Shown here: piece by piece, positions 1 to 7,785 of the stretch
How the letters are laid out: every line of letters starts with the position of its first letter
How positions within the stretch are numbered: position 1 is the first letter of the stretch
Origin: an uncultured Eisenbergiella sp.
Lineage (GTDB): Bacteria > Bacillota > Clostridia > Lachnospirales > Lachnospiraceae
NCBI GenBank assembly: GCA_948960675.1
Contig: CARDPF010000105.1
Location: forward strand, 1-9,921
Direction of reading: 5' to 3'
DNA length: 9,921 nt
Program-made: the position numbers and the translations under genes
The notes under the pieces: generated by a model
Databases searched by the model: none
What the model saw: the letters and a program-made list of their open reading frames with translations, nothing else
Told to the model about the DNA's origin: nothing

Positions 1-142
1 TCCCGTGCAGGAGGACACCGTCCGCTGTCCCAAATGCGGCAGCACACAGATTCAGGTGGTTCCCAGGAAGTACAGCCTGCTCACAGGCTTTGCCACCAAC
101 CGCATGGACCGGGTCTGCGTGAAGTGTATGAAAAGATTTTGA
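1..142 (+). CDS. Small zinc-ribbon protein, C-terminal part (5' end outside window)
   Basis: An open frame enters from the left edge (codons from base 2) and stops at TGA 140-142, giving the last 46 residues. It contains two CxxC pairs, CPKC near the start and CVKC near the end, about 30 residues apart, the pattern of a single zinc-ribbon fold. The protein ends KCMKRF straight after the second pair. Small proteins with two CxxC pairs are common in phage and plasmid modules of Bacillota. The exact role is unknown; nucleic-acid or protein binding is only an inference from the fold. It lies on the same strand as the tape measure gene, 85 bases before that gene's start, with a terminator hairpin between them. 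The start is not visible, so the full length cannot be given. Confidence 0.7.
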   Translation, partial: PVQEDTVRCPKCGSTQIQVVPRKYSLLTGFATNRMDRVCVKCMKRF

Positions 143-172
143 CAAGAAACAATACCGGATAACCGTTAACGG

Positions 173-200
173 GAGGGACTATTTTCATAGTCCCTCTTTT
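173..200 (+). terminator. Rho-independent terminator or attenuator ahead of the tape measure gene
   Basis: A perfect 10-bp stem (GAGGGACTAT at 173-182 with ATAGTCCCTC at 187-196) closes a TTTC loop and is followed directly by TTTT (197-200). This is a textbook intrinsic terminator on the plus strand. It starts 30 bases after the zinc-ribbon stop codon. Only 27 bases separate it from the tape measure start, which leaves little room for a separate promoter. Transcription of the next gene therefore probably depends on partial read-through or antitermination. A 10-bp perfect palindrome, CCGTTAACGG (163-172), abuts the stem. Confidence 0.8.
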
Positions 201-213
201 ATGATGCAAAAAC

Positions 214-220
214 AGGAGGA
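214..220 (+). promoter_or_regulatory. Strong Shine-Dalgarno site that sets the tape measure start at TTG 228
   Basis: AGGAGGA at 214-220 is a near-ideal Shine-Dalgarno sequence, 7-8 bases before an in-frame TTG at 228. The upstream in-frame ATG at 201 follows the U-tract of the terminator directly and has no ribosome-binding site; the sequence before it is the hairpin arm. The TTG start is therefore preferred. Confidence 0.8.
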
Positions 221-227
221 GACTAAC

Positions 228-3200
228 TTGACAGAAAAAAACAAAGCCGTCGTGACCCTTTTGGGCGCGCTGGACAAAAAGAAAACCAAAAGACAAGTGG
301 ATTCGCAGCTGAAACAGCTTGAAAAGACAATCCGTACGCTGCAACTCACGGGAACATTTGCCCACGGCGATATGAAAAAAGAGGTAAACGCATACTTAAA
401 ACAGCTGCAGGCGCAATTGGAGCATGTAAAACTGACCGCCCGGATTGACAGCCAAAACATAAAAGGCGAAATCGACCATGCGCTGCACAGCCTGTCCTTC
501 CGGGATATCGACGCGTTAAATATTGACCGGGACAAAGTGAAATTAAAGCTGCAAAAAGTCATGGCCGACGTAAAAGCGTACGCGTCAAAAAACCCGGTAT
601 CCGTCGGAATCCATTTTGAAGGCAGGCGCAACAGGCTGGAAAACGACCTCGCCGCATATCTGGATCAAAATACGAAGATTCAGGAGTCCGACGCCTTGCA
701 GAAAGGGGCGGATACCCTCCGGACGCTGATCGGTACCGCCCATGACGAGAAAAGCCTGCGGGAAGCGGCGGACGCCCTGAAGCTGTATAAAAGCTCCGTC
801 GCCTCTGCAGGATACCACACGGAAAGCACGGCCGACAAAATCAAATCCCTGTTTTCCCATGTAAAAAGAATCGGCGACGCGTTCGGACTGGCCTCCCTGG
901 CAGCGGATCATTTTATGCAGGCCTTACAAACGCTGCGCGCAAACGACACGGTGCTGACACAAATCGGCAAGACTGCGGATCTGACCCAAAAGCAGCTGCA
1001 GGCCCTTTTGGGGGAAGCCTTTCAAACGGCAGGGAAATACGGACAGTCCTCCACCGACTTCCTCCTCACCGCACAGGAAATGGCCCGGTCCGGTTATGGC
1101 AGGCAGCTTGGGGAACTGGCGGCGCTGGGCGCAAAGCTACAGAGTGCCGGTGGCATGACCGCAGAACTGGCAAACCGGTACATGATCGCGGCCGATACGG
1201 CATTCCGGCTAAACGGCTCCGTGGAGGCACTGGAGGCTGCGCTGGACGGCGCCAATGCCATTGCAAGCCGACATGCCTTATCCATGGCAGACCTTGGCGA
1301 GGCCATGGACACCGTGGGGCTGCAGGCCGCAGACGCGGGAATGGGGATCCGGGAAACGACTGCCGCCGTTGCCGCCCTGCTGGCCTCCACCCGGATGTCG
1401 GGCAGTGAAACCGCAAAAGCCTTTGTGGGCATTCTGCTGTATCTGCAGCAGCTGACCGGTGAGGCCGGCGGCACAGAAATAGACGCCCAATCCCTCGCTG
1501 CATACGAGAAGGCCTGCCGTGCGCTTGGCGTGTCCTTATCCACGGTAAGGGACGGCATGGTTTCCCTAAAGGAGCCCATGGAGATCCTCCGGGAGCTTTC
1601 TGCGGCCTATGTGCGGCTGGACAAGTCTGACCCAAGGCGTCTTGGCCTTTTGGATGCGGTGGGCGGCGAAAGCCGGGCGGACGCCCTCCATGCCCTGCTT
1701 ACCAATTACGATCTCTATGAAACCCTGCTGCAGCAGTATGCGGACGGGCTGGGAAGCCTGGACAGGCAGGCAGCAAAAACGGCAAATACATGGGAAGGGC
1801 GCATGAATGCCCTCTCCAACAGCTTCACCTCCTTTGTCCACACGCTTACGGACAAGGACGCCATACTGGACGGCATTTCCGTCTTCAACGGGCTGATACA
1901 GGGTGCGGAAGCGCTGGTGGATACCTTCGGCGCACTTCCCGTGACCCTGTCGGCCGTTCAGGCTTTGCTGGCTGCCAAAAGGAAGGACTACGGCATTACC
2001 CAACTCTGGGACAGCGAAAGCGGAAAACCGGATTTGCAGGGCCGCCTGTTCGGCATTGATATCACCGGCATCAAAAACGCAAAAAAACACTTTGAGGACG
2101 CATCTATTGCCATTTCTAACTGGAATCACAACTTAGCAAATGGAAAGACTGATTTGGATTCTTTTAAAAACAAGGTTGTCCAAAACAACCTCCAATTAAA
2201 AGAATACCTTTCCCTCTGTTCCCAGGATGCCCCTGCCTCCCTGGAAGGATACCGCCAATACTTGAAGGCCGCCGGACAGTCCACCGACGCCCTGCGCCTC
2301 AAAACCGTCCTCCTAAGCACGGCAATGACTTTTTTGGGCGGGATTACCCTACAGGCCGTAATCATGGGAATCGCCCAAGCCTTTGACCAATTTAATGTGA
2401 CCGTTGCACAGTCCCGGGAAAAGACAGAAAATATCCGCTCCGGGATCACAGACCTGAGCGCCGAACTGGCCAAGTTGAAAGATGAACAGAACAAAACCCC
2501 CTACGACCATTCCCGGATCCAACAGCTGGAAACCGAAATCCGGCTGCAAAAGCAGCTGTTGGAAATCGAACAAAAAAGGCTGTACCAAAACCAGGTCGGC
2601 ACTACCTTTTCCGACTATTTTGATAAGGACAGTCTGGTAACAAAGAAAAGGGTGGAGCAGGACCGGTATAACAAAAACGGGTATGCATACCTGTCCGTAC
2701 AGTCCGAAAAAGCGACACAAGATCTGGAATACGTCAATGAGGATATCTCCTTTTTACAGCAAAAGCTGGCGGACAGCGCCATCAGCGACCATGACCGGTC
2801 CATGATAGAAGCGGAAATCAACATGCTGCTGCGGGAACGGGAGGAAATCCTTGACAGGCAGACCCACACCGCAGAACAGCTGCTTACCAACAGCGCTGCG
2901 TATCTGCAAAACTACCGGGATGCCAAGGAGGCGACGGAAAGCGGCCTTTTGACCGGGGATGACCTGACACAGGCTGAGGAAATGGCCGCCTATTGGAAGC
3001 AGATGTACGACGATGCAATGGCCATAGCTGTAAGCATGCAAAAACAGAACGGCACGTACGACTATTCCACCATGATTCGGGATATCCTTGCGAAAGCTGA
3101 TTTTAAAGATATTTCCCAACAGTTAGAAACGCTGGCCAAATCCGGGGGATTATCGGTGGAAACCCTTTGCGCACGTTTTCCTACCCTCATCGAATATCTG

Positions 3201-6200
3201 GAAGGGGCCGGAATTTCTGCCCGGGAACTCTATAAATACCTGGTTGCCCTGACGGATCCCGACGCCATAAACGTTGCAGAAACGAATCGGCAGCTGCGGG
3301 AATCCATCGGGATCCGTGGCGGTATCATAAACGGCGCTTCCGACCAAAAGAAATGGGAGGAGGTAAAAAGTGCATTTGACCAAAAAGACTGGGAGCTTGT
3401 CCTGAAAGCCTACCTGAAAATCCGCGACCAGTATGGGGAACACCCAAAAGGCTGGACGGCCAAAGACTGGATTGCCAACATGCAGTCGGAACTGGAGCCA
3501 CAAAAGCTGGCCGTGGGTGTTTCCTTTGAACAGGCATGGGCAGACTCCTTCACAGCAGAAGACGCTGCCGTCAGGGAGTTGGGAAACACCCTCCTTGATC
3601 TGGCAAAAAAAGGCCGCCTCACCGGGGAAACCTTCGCGGCAGCCGACACCGGCGGCTATTTCCAAGCCCTCGGCATATCCGCCGATGAGGCAGCCGCCAA
3701 AATCAACCATCTGGCGGATACATCCAAACAACTCTCTTCCATGGCGGGACAACTCTCCTCCATGGCCGACGCCCTTGGGACAAAGCGGGAGGATGGTTTT
3801 GTCAACGCCGATGCCCTGGCCGGTTTTGATCCGGAAATCCACAGTCTGGACGCGTGGGATCGTTTTCAGGAAACCTTAGGCAGCACGGCCTCCTCTTACG
3901 AAGAGTGCCGGGAAGCGGCAAACGCCCTTGCCACGGAATGGGTCAACGGCAGCAATTTTTTGGCGCAGCTGACGGAGCAGAATAAAGAATACTATGCCTC
4001 ACAGCTGGAAGCGATGGGCGTGGACAATTATGAGGAAGTCGTCTCCCACGCGCTGGCGCTCCATGAAGCCAAAGAAATTTTAACCCGGTCAGGCCTGCTG
4101 CTGGGGGAAGCCACACGGGAGGAAATAGAAGCCCTTGCCGCAGAAGGAACCTGTTCGGAGCTTACCGCAAGCATGATACTGGCACTCTATGACGCCAAGG
4201 CAGCCCAACAGGCGGCCCAAATCAATACCGCCTCCGACTGCGAAAACCTCATCGCCCTGGCCGGTGACACGGACCGTACCAGCAAATCCGTGGCGCTGCT
4301 TACCCGGCTGATGGCGGTATACAACAACCTGGAAAACGGCGTATATGACAACAACGGCACATTGCGGGAAAAAGCGCTCACCGAAGTGGAGACAATCAAA
4401 AAGCAGCTGGAAGAGCTGGAAGCGGACACGGCAAACGAAACAAAAATCAAAATCCCCGTAAACGTAAACGGCGACAGAATCCAAAAAGCCGCACAGGCTG
4501 CAGGCCAAAGCGCCGCCGACTCCTATCTGGAAGCCTTTGAGGAAGAATACGGCCATTTAAAAGACATGCTGGACTTTGGCACAATAAGCGAAGCAGAATA
4601 CCTGAATTCCCTGCGGGCACTTTACACCGGGTATTTCCGGGACCGCAGGGAATATTTGGACACTTTCCAAAAATATGAACGCGAATACCTCACCGGCATG
4701 CTGGACCTCCACAATAAAGCCCTCGGCGGGATCAGCACCCTCCTAAACCGCCGCATCGCATCCGCCAACGACGCCCGGGACGCCACGCTGGACGCCCTGC
4801 ACGAAGAAAAGGACGCAAGGCTTGATGCGCTGGAAGATGAAAAAGACGCCGCCATCAAGGCCATTGAGGCCGAAAGGCAGGCCCGGCTTGCCGGACTGGA
4901 AACCCAAAGAAAGCAGTATGAATCCCAAATCAAGCTCATCGAAAAACAGGTAAAGGAAAAAGAAAAAGCCGTCGAAGGCATCCGGGAAGAAATACAGGCG
5001 ATGCAGGATGCCAATGCTGACCGGAAACGGCAGATAGATCTGCAAAAGGCCCAGTATACACTGGAGCGCATGCAGAACCAGCGCACCACCCTCCAGTACA
5101 GCGAACAGGAGGGAATGCATTATGTAAACAACCCGCAGGACATCCAAAGCGCCCGGGAAGAAGCCGACGAAGCGAAGCTTGCCGTTGCAATCGCCCAAAA
5201 GGAAAAGCAAATCGGCCTCATCGAAAAAGAAATCAACCTTCTTCAGGAGCAAAAAGATACCATCCATGAGCAGATGGATCTCCTGAACGAACAGATCGAC
5301 AAGATTCAGGAAAAATATGACAGACTCATAGACGACACCACCGTGCACTATGACGCCCTGATACAGGACGCCCAAACGTATTACGAGGGTCTGGTCAAAC
5401 AGCAGGAGCAATACTGGGACTCCGTCATAAAAGGCATGGAACAAACCAAAAGCCGCTACGAACAGCTTGCCGAGGTCGAAGAAATCGCACAGGCATTCTC
5501 CTACATCCAACAGGTATTTGGCGACATCGGATACAGTGTTGAAGATGTGCTCAACGGTTCTGACGCTGCGTTTGAGGCTTTCAGGGAAAAATACATTGCC
5601 ACCATGGCCGCAGTCACCCAAAATACCTCCTTCCGGGATGGGCTGGCATATGCCGTGTCCGACTCCATCCTGTGTGCAGGGCAAAAACTCGGACAAATGA
5701 AGCAGCTGGGCAATGACGCGGCAGACAGACTTTTGCTTGGCATTGCCGAAAAGAAACAGGCATTTCAGGATTCCCTCCGTTCCCTGGCCGAAGATGGGCA
5801 GCTTGCCTTTTCCCAAGGATTTTCCTTTCAGGAAGGCCCGCTCAAAACCTCCTTTGACGCCCTGATCCTATTGATCCGGTCCGTGTCCGACGCCCTGGGG
5901 TTTGGCCCCGAAGCTTCTGTCACCGGGCTTCTTGGCGCCCTGAAACAGTTAAGCGACTTTTCCCTTGGGGATGGGGACGGCGAAGGCATCCTATCCCAGT
6001 TTGACAACCTGAAAACCGCCGTGGACGGGGTAGTCTGCGCCATAGCGGGCGGCGATACATCCGGTAAAAACGCTCCCGGCCCGTCCGGTGCGGACAAAGG
6101 CCCCGAAACCGCTGCAGGCACAGGCGGCCTTGTGGGTTCCATTAGTTCCATCCAATCCGTTACCGATGAAGCGCTGGGCAGCAGCGCCAAAAGCGAAGAC

Positions 6201-7220
6201 GGAAAAACCCCTGAGGGCGAAGGAACCGGCGCCATCGGCCGGTTTGAACAGTTCAAAACCGCCGTGGACGACGTGACGGCAGCAATCGGGAGCAGCGATA
6301 CGCAAAGCAGCCAGAATTTTGCAGAGGATGCCGACACCCTGACCGGATCCATCCGGGAACTTGGCAGTACTTCCGGTGAAATCCTTGGGGAGCCGGACGG
6401 CGAGGGCGTAATCGCCAAATTCAACGAATTCAAAAATGTCATTGCAGAAGCCGCCAGCCACGTGACCGGCATTTCCGAAGGGTTGGAAGCCATCGACGGA
6501 CAGGACGTGGAATGCACCGTCACCGTCAACATGAAAATGAACGGCGGCATACACGAATTTGCATCCGGCACGGTTTTGGGCGGCATGAAGCTGGAAAGCG
6601 CCACCTACGCCGCCAGATACGGCAAGGCGTTTGCAAGCGGTGCAATCGGGCTCAAAAAGGACGAACAAAATGCCCTGCGCTCCGAATACGGCCAGCCTGA
6701 ATTAACGGTTTACCCGGACGGCACGACGGAACTCACCACAAGCCCTGTCATGGGCGATCTTCCCAAGGGTACGGTAATCTACAATGAGGAACAAACCAAA
6801 AAGATTCTGGGACAAAAGCTACATCCTGCACCGGGCAACGGCCAAGCCGACGGTTCTGGCAGCGGCACAGTCGTCCTAAAAGACGGCACAATCCCAAGGC
6901 CGGTACCCCCCGACGACCGTGCATGGGATACCATGAAAAAATGGAATGCTTACGTGGAACGGACAAATACCGCCATGGACAGCATTGGCAACACCGGCCT
7001 GCTGCTGTACCGCCGACAGATGGACTCCTATGTAAAACATGTAAACACCTTCAGCAATATCACAAATACCAAAAATGTACAGCCTGTGATCAACGGCGGA
7101 ATCAACATCAGCTGCCCGGGAATCACAAGCCAGGAAGTGGCGAGACAGGTTAAAGTCCAACTCAACAACATGTTTAACGGGCTCCATAATTATGCCGACC
7201 AGATGAGCCGTATACGGTAA
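228..7220 (+). CDS. Phage tail tape measure protein, TP901 family, about 2330 residues
   Basis: Tape measure proteins fill the siphophage tail tube, set its length, and leave with the DNA at infection. The start is TTG 228 (see the Shine-Dalgarno entry); an ATG start at 201 would add nine residues. Visible regions: a charged helical N-terminus; a TP901/PhageMin-type core at about residues 230-545, Ala/Gly-rich helices; a hydrophobic segment at about 694-719 (VLLSTAMTFLGG onward), a candidate membrane-inserting helix; helical, probably coiled-coil stretches at about 730-890; a long, highly charged coiled coil at about 1515-1755 rich in EKD/DALE/IEKE patterns; three degenerate Gly/Asp-rich repeats at about 1897-2088; and a C-terminal module at about 2107-2195 with GLKKDEQNAL and LPKGTVIYNEEQTKKIL, which I recognise from other Clostridia tape measure proteins. 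The frame is intact across 7 kb, so the gene appears functional or recently so. No distal tail or tail-lysin gene follows, which is odd for a tail operon. Confidence 0.88.
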   Translation: MTEKNKAVVTLLGALDKKKTKRQVDSQLKQLEKTIRTLQLTGTFAHGDMKKEVNAYLKQLQAQLEHVKLTARIDSQNIKGEIDHALHSLSFRDIDALNIDRDKVKLKLQKVMADVKAYASKNPVSVGIHFEGRRNRLENDLAAYLDQNTKIQESDALQKGADTLRTLIGTAHDEKSLREAADALKLYKSSVASAGYHTESTADKIKSLFSHVKRIGDAFGLASLAADHFMQALQTLRANDTVLTQIGKTADLTQKQLQALLGEAFQTAGKYGQSSTDFLLTAQEMARSGYGRQLGELAALGAKLQSAGGMTAELANRYMIAADTAFRLNGSVEALEAALDGANAIASRHALSMADLGEAMDTVGLQAADAGMGIRETTAAVAALLASTRMSGSETAKAFVGILLYLQQLTGEAGGTEIDAQSLAAYEKACRALGVSLSTVRDGMVSLKEPMEILRELSAAYVRLDKSDPRRLGLLDAVGGESRADALHALLTNYDLYETLLQQYADGLGSLDRQAAKTANTWEGRMNALSNSFTSFVHTLTDKDAILDGISVFNGLIQGAEALVDTFGALPVTLSAVQALLAAKRKDYGITQLWDSESGKPDLQGRLFGIDITGIKNAKKHFEDASIAISNWNHNLANGKTDLDSFKNKVVQNNLQLKEYLSLCSQDAPASLEGYRQYLKAAGQSTDALRLKTVLLSTAMTFLGGITLQAVIMGIAQAFDQFNVTVAQSREKTENIRSGITDLSAELAKLKDEQNKTPYDHSRIQQLETEIRLQKQLLEIEQKRLYQNQVGTTFSDYFDKDSLVTKKRVEQDRYNKNGYAYLSVQSEKATQDLEYVNEDISFLQQKLADSAISDHDRSMIEAEINMLLREREEILDRQTHTAEQLLTNSAAYLQNYRDAKEATESGLLTGDDLTQAEEMAAYWKQMYDDAMAIAVSMQKQNGTYDYSTMIRDILAKADFKDISQQLETLAKSGGLSVETLCARFPTLIEYLEGAGISARELYKYLVALTDPDAINVAETNRQLRESIGIRGGIINGASDQKKWEEVKSAFDQKDWELVLKAYLKIRDQYGEHPKGWTAKDWIANMQSELEPQKLAVGVSFEQAWADSFTAEDAAVRELGNTLLDLAKKGRLTGETFAAADTGGYFQALGISADEAAAKINHLADTSKQLSSMAGQLSSMADALGTKREDGFVNADALAGFDPEIHSLDAWDRFQETLGSTASSYEECREAANALATEWVNGSNFLAQLTEQNKEYYASQLEAMGVDNYEEVVSHALALHEAKEILTRSGLLLGEATREEIEALAAEGTCSELTASMILALYDAKAAQQAAQINTASDCENLIALAGDTDRTSKSVALLTRLMAVYNNLENGVYDNNGTLREKALTEVETIKKQLEELEADTANETKIKIPVNVNGDRIQKAAQAAGQSAADSYLEAFEEEYGHLKDMLDFGTISEAEYLNSLRALYTGYFRDRREYLDTFQKYEREYLTGMLDLHNKALGGISTLLNRRIASANDARDATLDALHEEKDARLDALEDEKDAAIKAIEAERQARLAGLETQRKQYESQIKLIEKQVKEKEKAVEGIREEIQAMQDANADRKRQIDLQKAQYTLERMQNQRTTLQYSEQEGMHYVNNPQDIQSAREEADEAKLAVAIAQKEKQIGLIEKEINLLQEQKDTIHEQMDLLNEQIDKIQEKYDRLIDDTTVHYDALIQDAQTYYEGLVKQQEQYWDSVIKGMEQTKSRYEQLAEVEEIAQAFSYIQQVFGDIGYSVEDVLNGSDAAFEAFREKYIATMAAVTQNTSFRDGLAYAVSDSILCAGQKLGQMKQLGNDAADRLLLGIAEKKQAFQDSLRSLAEDGQLAFSQGFSFQEGPLKTSFDALILLIRSVSDALGFGPEASVTGLLGALKQLSDFSLGDGDGEGILSQFDNLKTAVDGVVCAIAGGDTSGKNAPGPSGADKGPETAAGTGGLVGSISSIQSVTDEALGSSAKSEDGKTPEGEGTGAIGRFEQFKTAVDDVTAAIGSSDTQSSQNFAEDADTLTGSIRELGSTSGEILGEPDGEGVIAKFNEFKNVIAEAASHVTGISEGLEAIDGQDVECTVTVNMKMNGGIHEFASGTVLGGMKLESATYAARYGKAFASGAIGLKKDEQNALRSEYGQPELTVYPDGTTELTTSPVMGDLPKGTVIYNEEQTKKILGQKLHPAPGNGQADGSGSGTVVLKDGTIPRPVPPDDRAWDTMKKWNAYVERTNTAMDSIGNTGLLLYRRQMDSYVKHVNTFSNITNTKNVQPVINGGINISCPGITSQEVARQVKVQLNNMFNGLHNYADQMSRIR
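5916..6490 (+). repeat. Three degenerate repeats inside the tape measure C-terminal third
   Basis: Three protein-level copies share the pattern TG-(L/S)-x-x-x-(L/I) ... (D/E)GEG-x-(I)-x-x-F-x-x-(L/F)K-(T/N)-(A/V)-(V/I). Copy 1 is about 5916-6059 (DGEGILSQFDNLKTAVDGV). Copy 2 is about 6119-6310 (EGEGTGAIGRFEQFKTAVDD). Copy 3 is about 6333-6490 (DGEGVIAKFNEFKNVI). The linkers between them are rich in Gly, Ser, Asp and Lys and vary in length. The DNA is clearly related between copies 1 and 2 (AAAACCGCCGTGGACG in both) and more diverged in copy 3. Duplication within a tape measure gene is an accepted route to changed tail length; that this happened here is inference. Confidence 0.6.
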
Positions 7221-7246
7221 CATTTACAAAAATATCACCATCCAAA

Positions 7247-7279
7247 CTACAGGCAGGAACTGCGCGTTCCTGCCTGCAG
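7247..7279 (-). terminator. Hairpin between the convergent tape measure and deacetylase genes
   Basis: A perfect 11-bp stem (CAGGCAGGAAC at 7250-7260 with GTTCCTGCCTG at 7266-7276) closes a 5-base loop. It begins 30 bases after the tape measure stop and ends 6 bases from the deacetylase stop. On the minus-strand transcript the stem extends to 14 pairs through one G-U pair, while on the plus strand that position is an A-C mismatch, so the deacetylase is the better owner. Neither side has a strong U-tract. It probably serves as a weak two-way terminator. Confidence 0.55.
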
Positions 7280-7281
7280 CT

Positions 7282-7785
7282 TTAATTCGGGATCTGTCTC
7301 CCTTCCGTATCCATATGGTAATTGTCCCGGATGATCAACTCGGAAACCGGCACGATCTGATATCCCTTATCCTGCAGCCCTGTAATCAGCGCGTCCAACG
7401 CCTCCGCCGTATATTTGGCCCCATTGTGGCACAGGATGATGCTGCCGTTGCCCAGATGCTTGTGATTGACCACCTTATCCACGATGGAATCTGCCCCGTA
7501 ATCTTTCCAGTCCAGAGAATCCACATCCCACTGAATCGGATAGTAACCGCATTTTTTGGCCGTCAGGACCACGCTGTTGTCGTAGTCCCCATAGGGCGGA
7601 CGGAACAGAAACATGTCGTATCCGGTCAGTTCCTTTACCCGGTTATGTACGCTCATCAACTCCTGCTCCTGTTCCGCTGCCGAAAGCTGGCTCATGTTCT
7701 TATGGTTTTCGCTGTGATTTCCCAGGTCATGGCCTGCCGCCAGTATTGCCTTGACATCGTCAGGATAGCTTTTCACCCACACAAA
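7282..7785 (-). pseudogene. Polysaccharide deacetylase (NodB fold, PdaB-like), 3' fragment cut by an integrated element
   Basis: About 167 residues of a carbohydrate esterase family 4 deacetylase remain, a family that removes acetyl groups from peptidoglycan or related glycans. Reading from the break: VWVKSYPDDVKAI, which aligns with the helix after motif 1; the metal-binding motif 2 NHSENH; motif 3 RPPYGDYDN; the DSLDW block that follows PIQWDV; and the last motif ILCHNG, then the end LIIRDNYHMDTEGRQ. Motif 1 (TFDD/TFDA type), with the catalytic Asp and one metal-binding Asp, is absent along with any signal or membrane anchor, so the fragment alone should be inactive. The frame stays open upstream to 7848, but those roughly 20 residues are recombinase-side DNA in another frame, not deacetylase. 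The C-terminal style resembles Clostridia PdaB-like sporulation deacetylases; that assignment is moderate. The break lies against a serine recombinase gene, implying integration into this gene. Confidence 0.8.

Noticed and set aside
139..170. TTGACA at 139-144 as a -35 promoter box for the tape measure gene
   Set aside because: No acceptable -10 box lies 16-18 bases downstream, and transcription would start inside the terminator stem.
201..227. ATG at 201 as the start of the tape measure gene
   Set aside because: It follows the terminator U-tract with no Shine-Dalgarno site, while TTG 228 has AGGAGGA at ideal spacing.
836..850. A stray copy of the 17-bp repeat core (CAAAATCAAA) inside the tape measure gene
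   Set aside because: Only the short AT-rich core matches, the flanking GTA end is absent, and it encodes ordinary residues in frame.
4743..6604. Long open frames on the minus strand under the tape measure gene (258-357 codons)
   Set aside because: They lie opposite the coiled-coil and Gly-rich codons of the real gene, encode biased hydrophobic or Ser/Pro-rich sequence with no recognisable domain, and have no ribosome-binding context that I can see.
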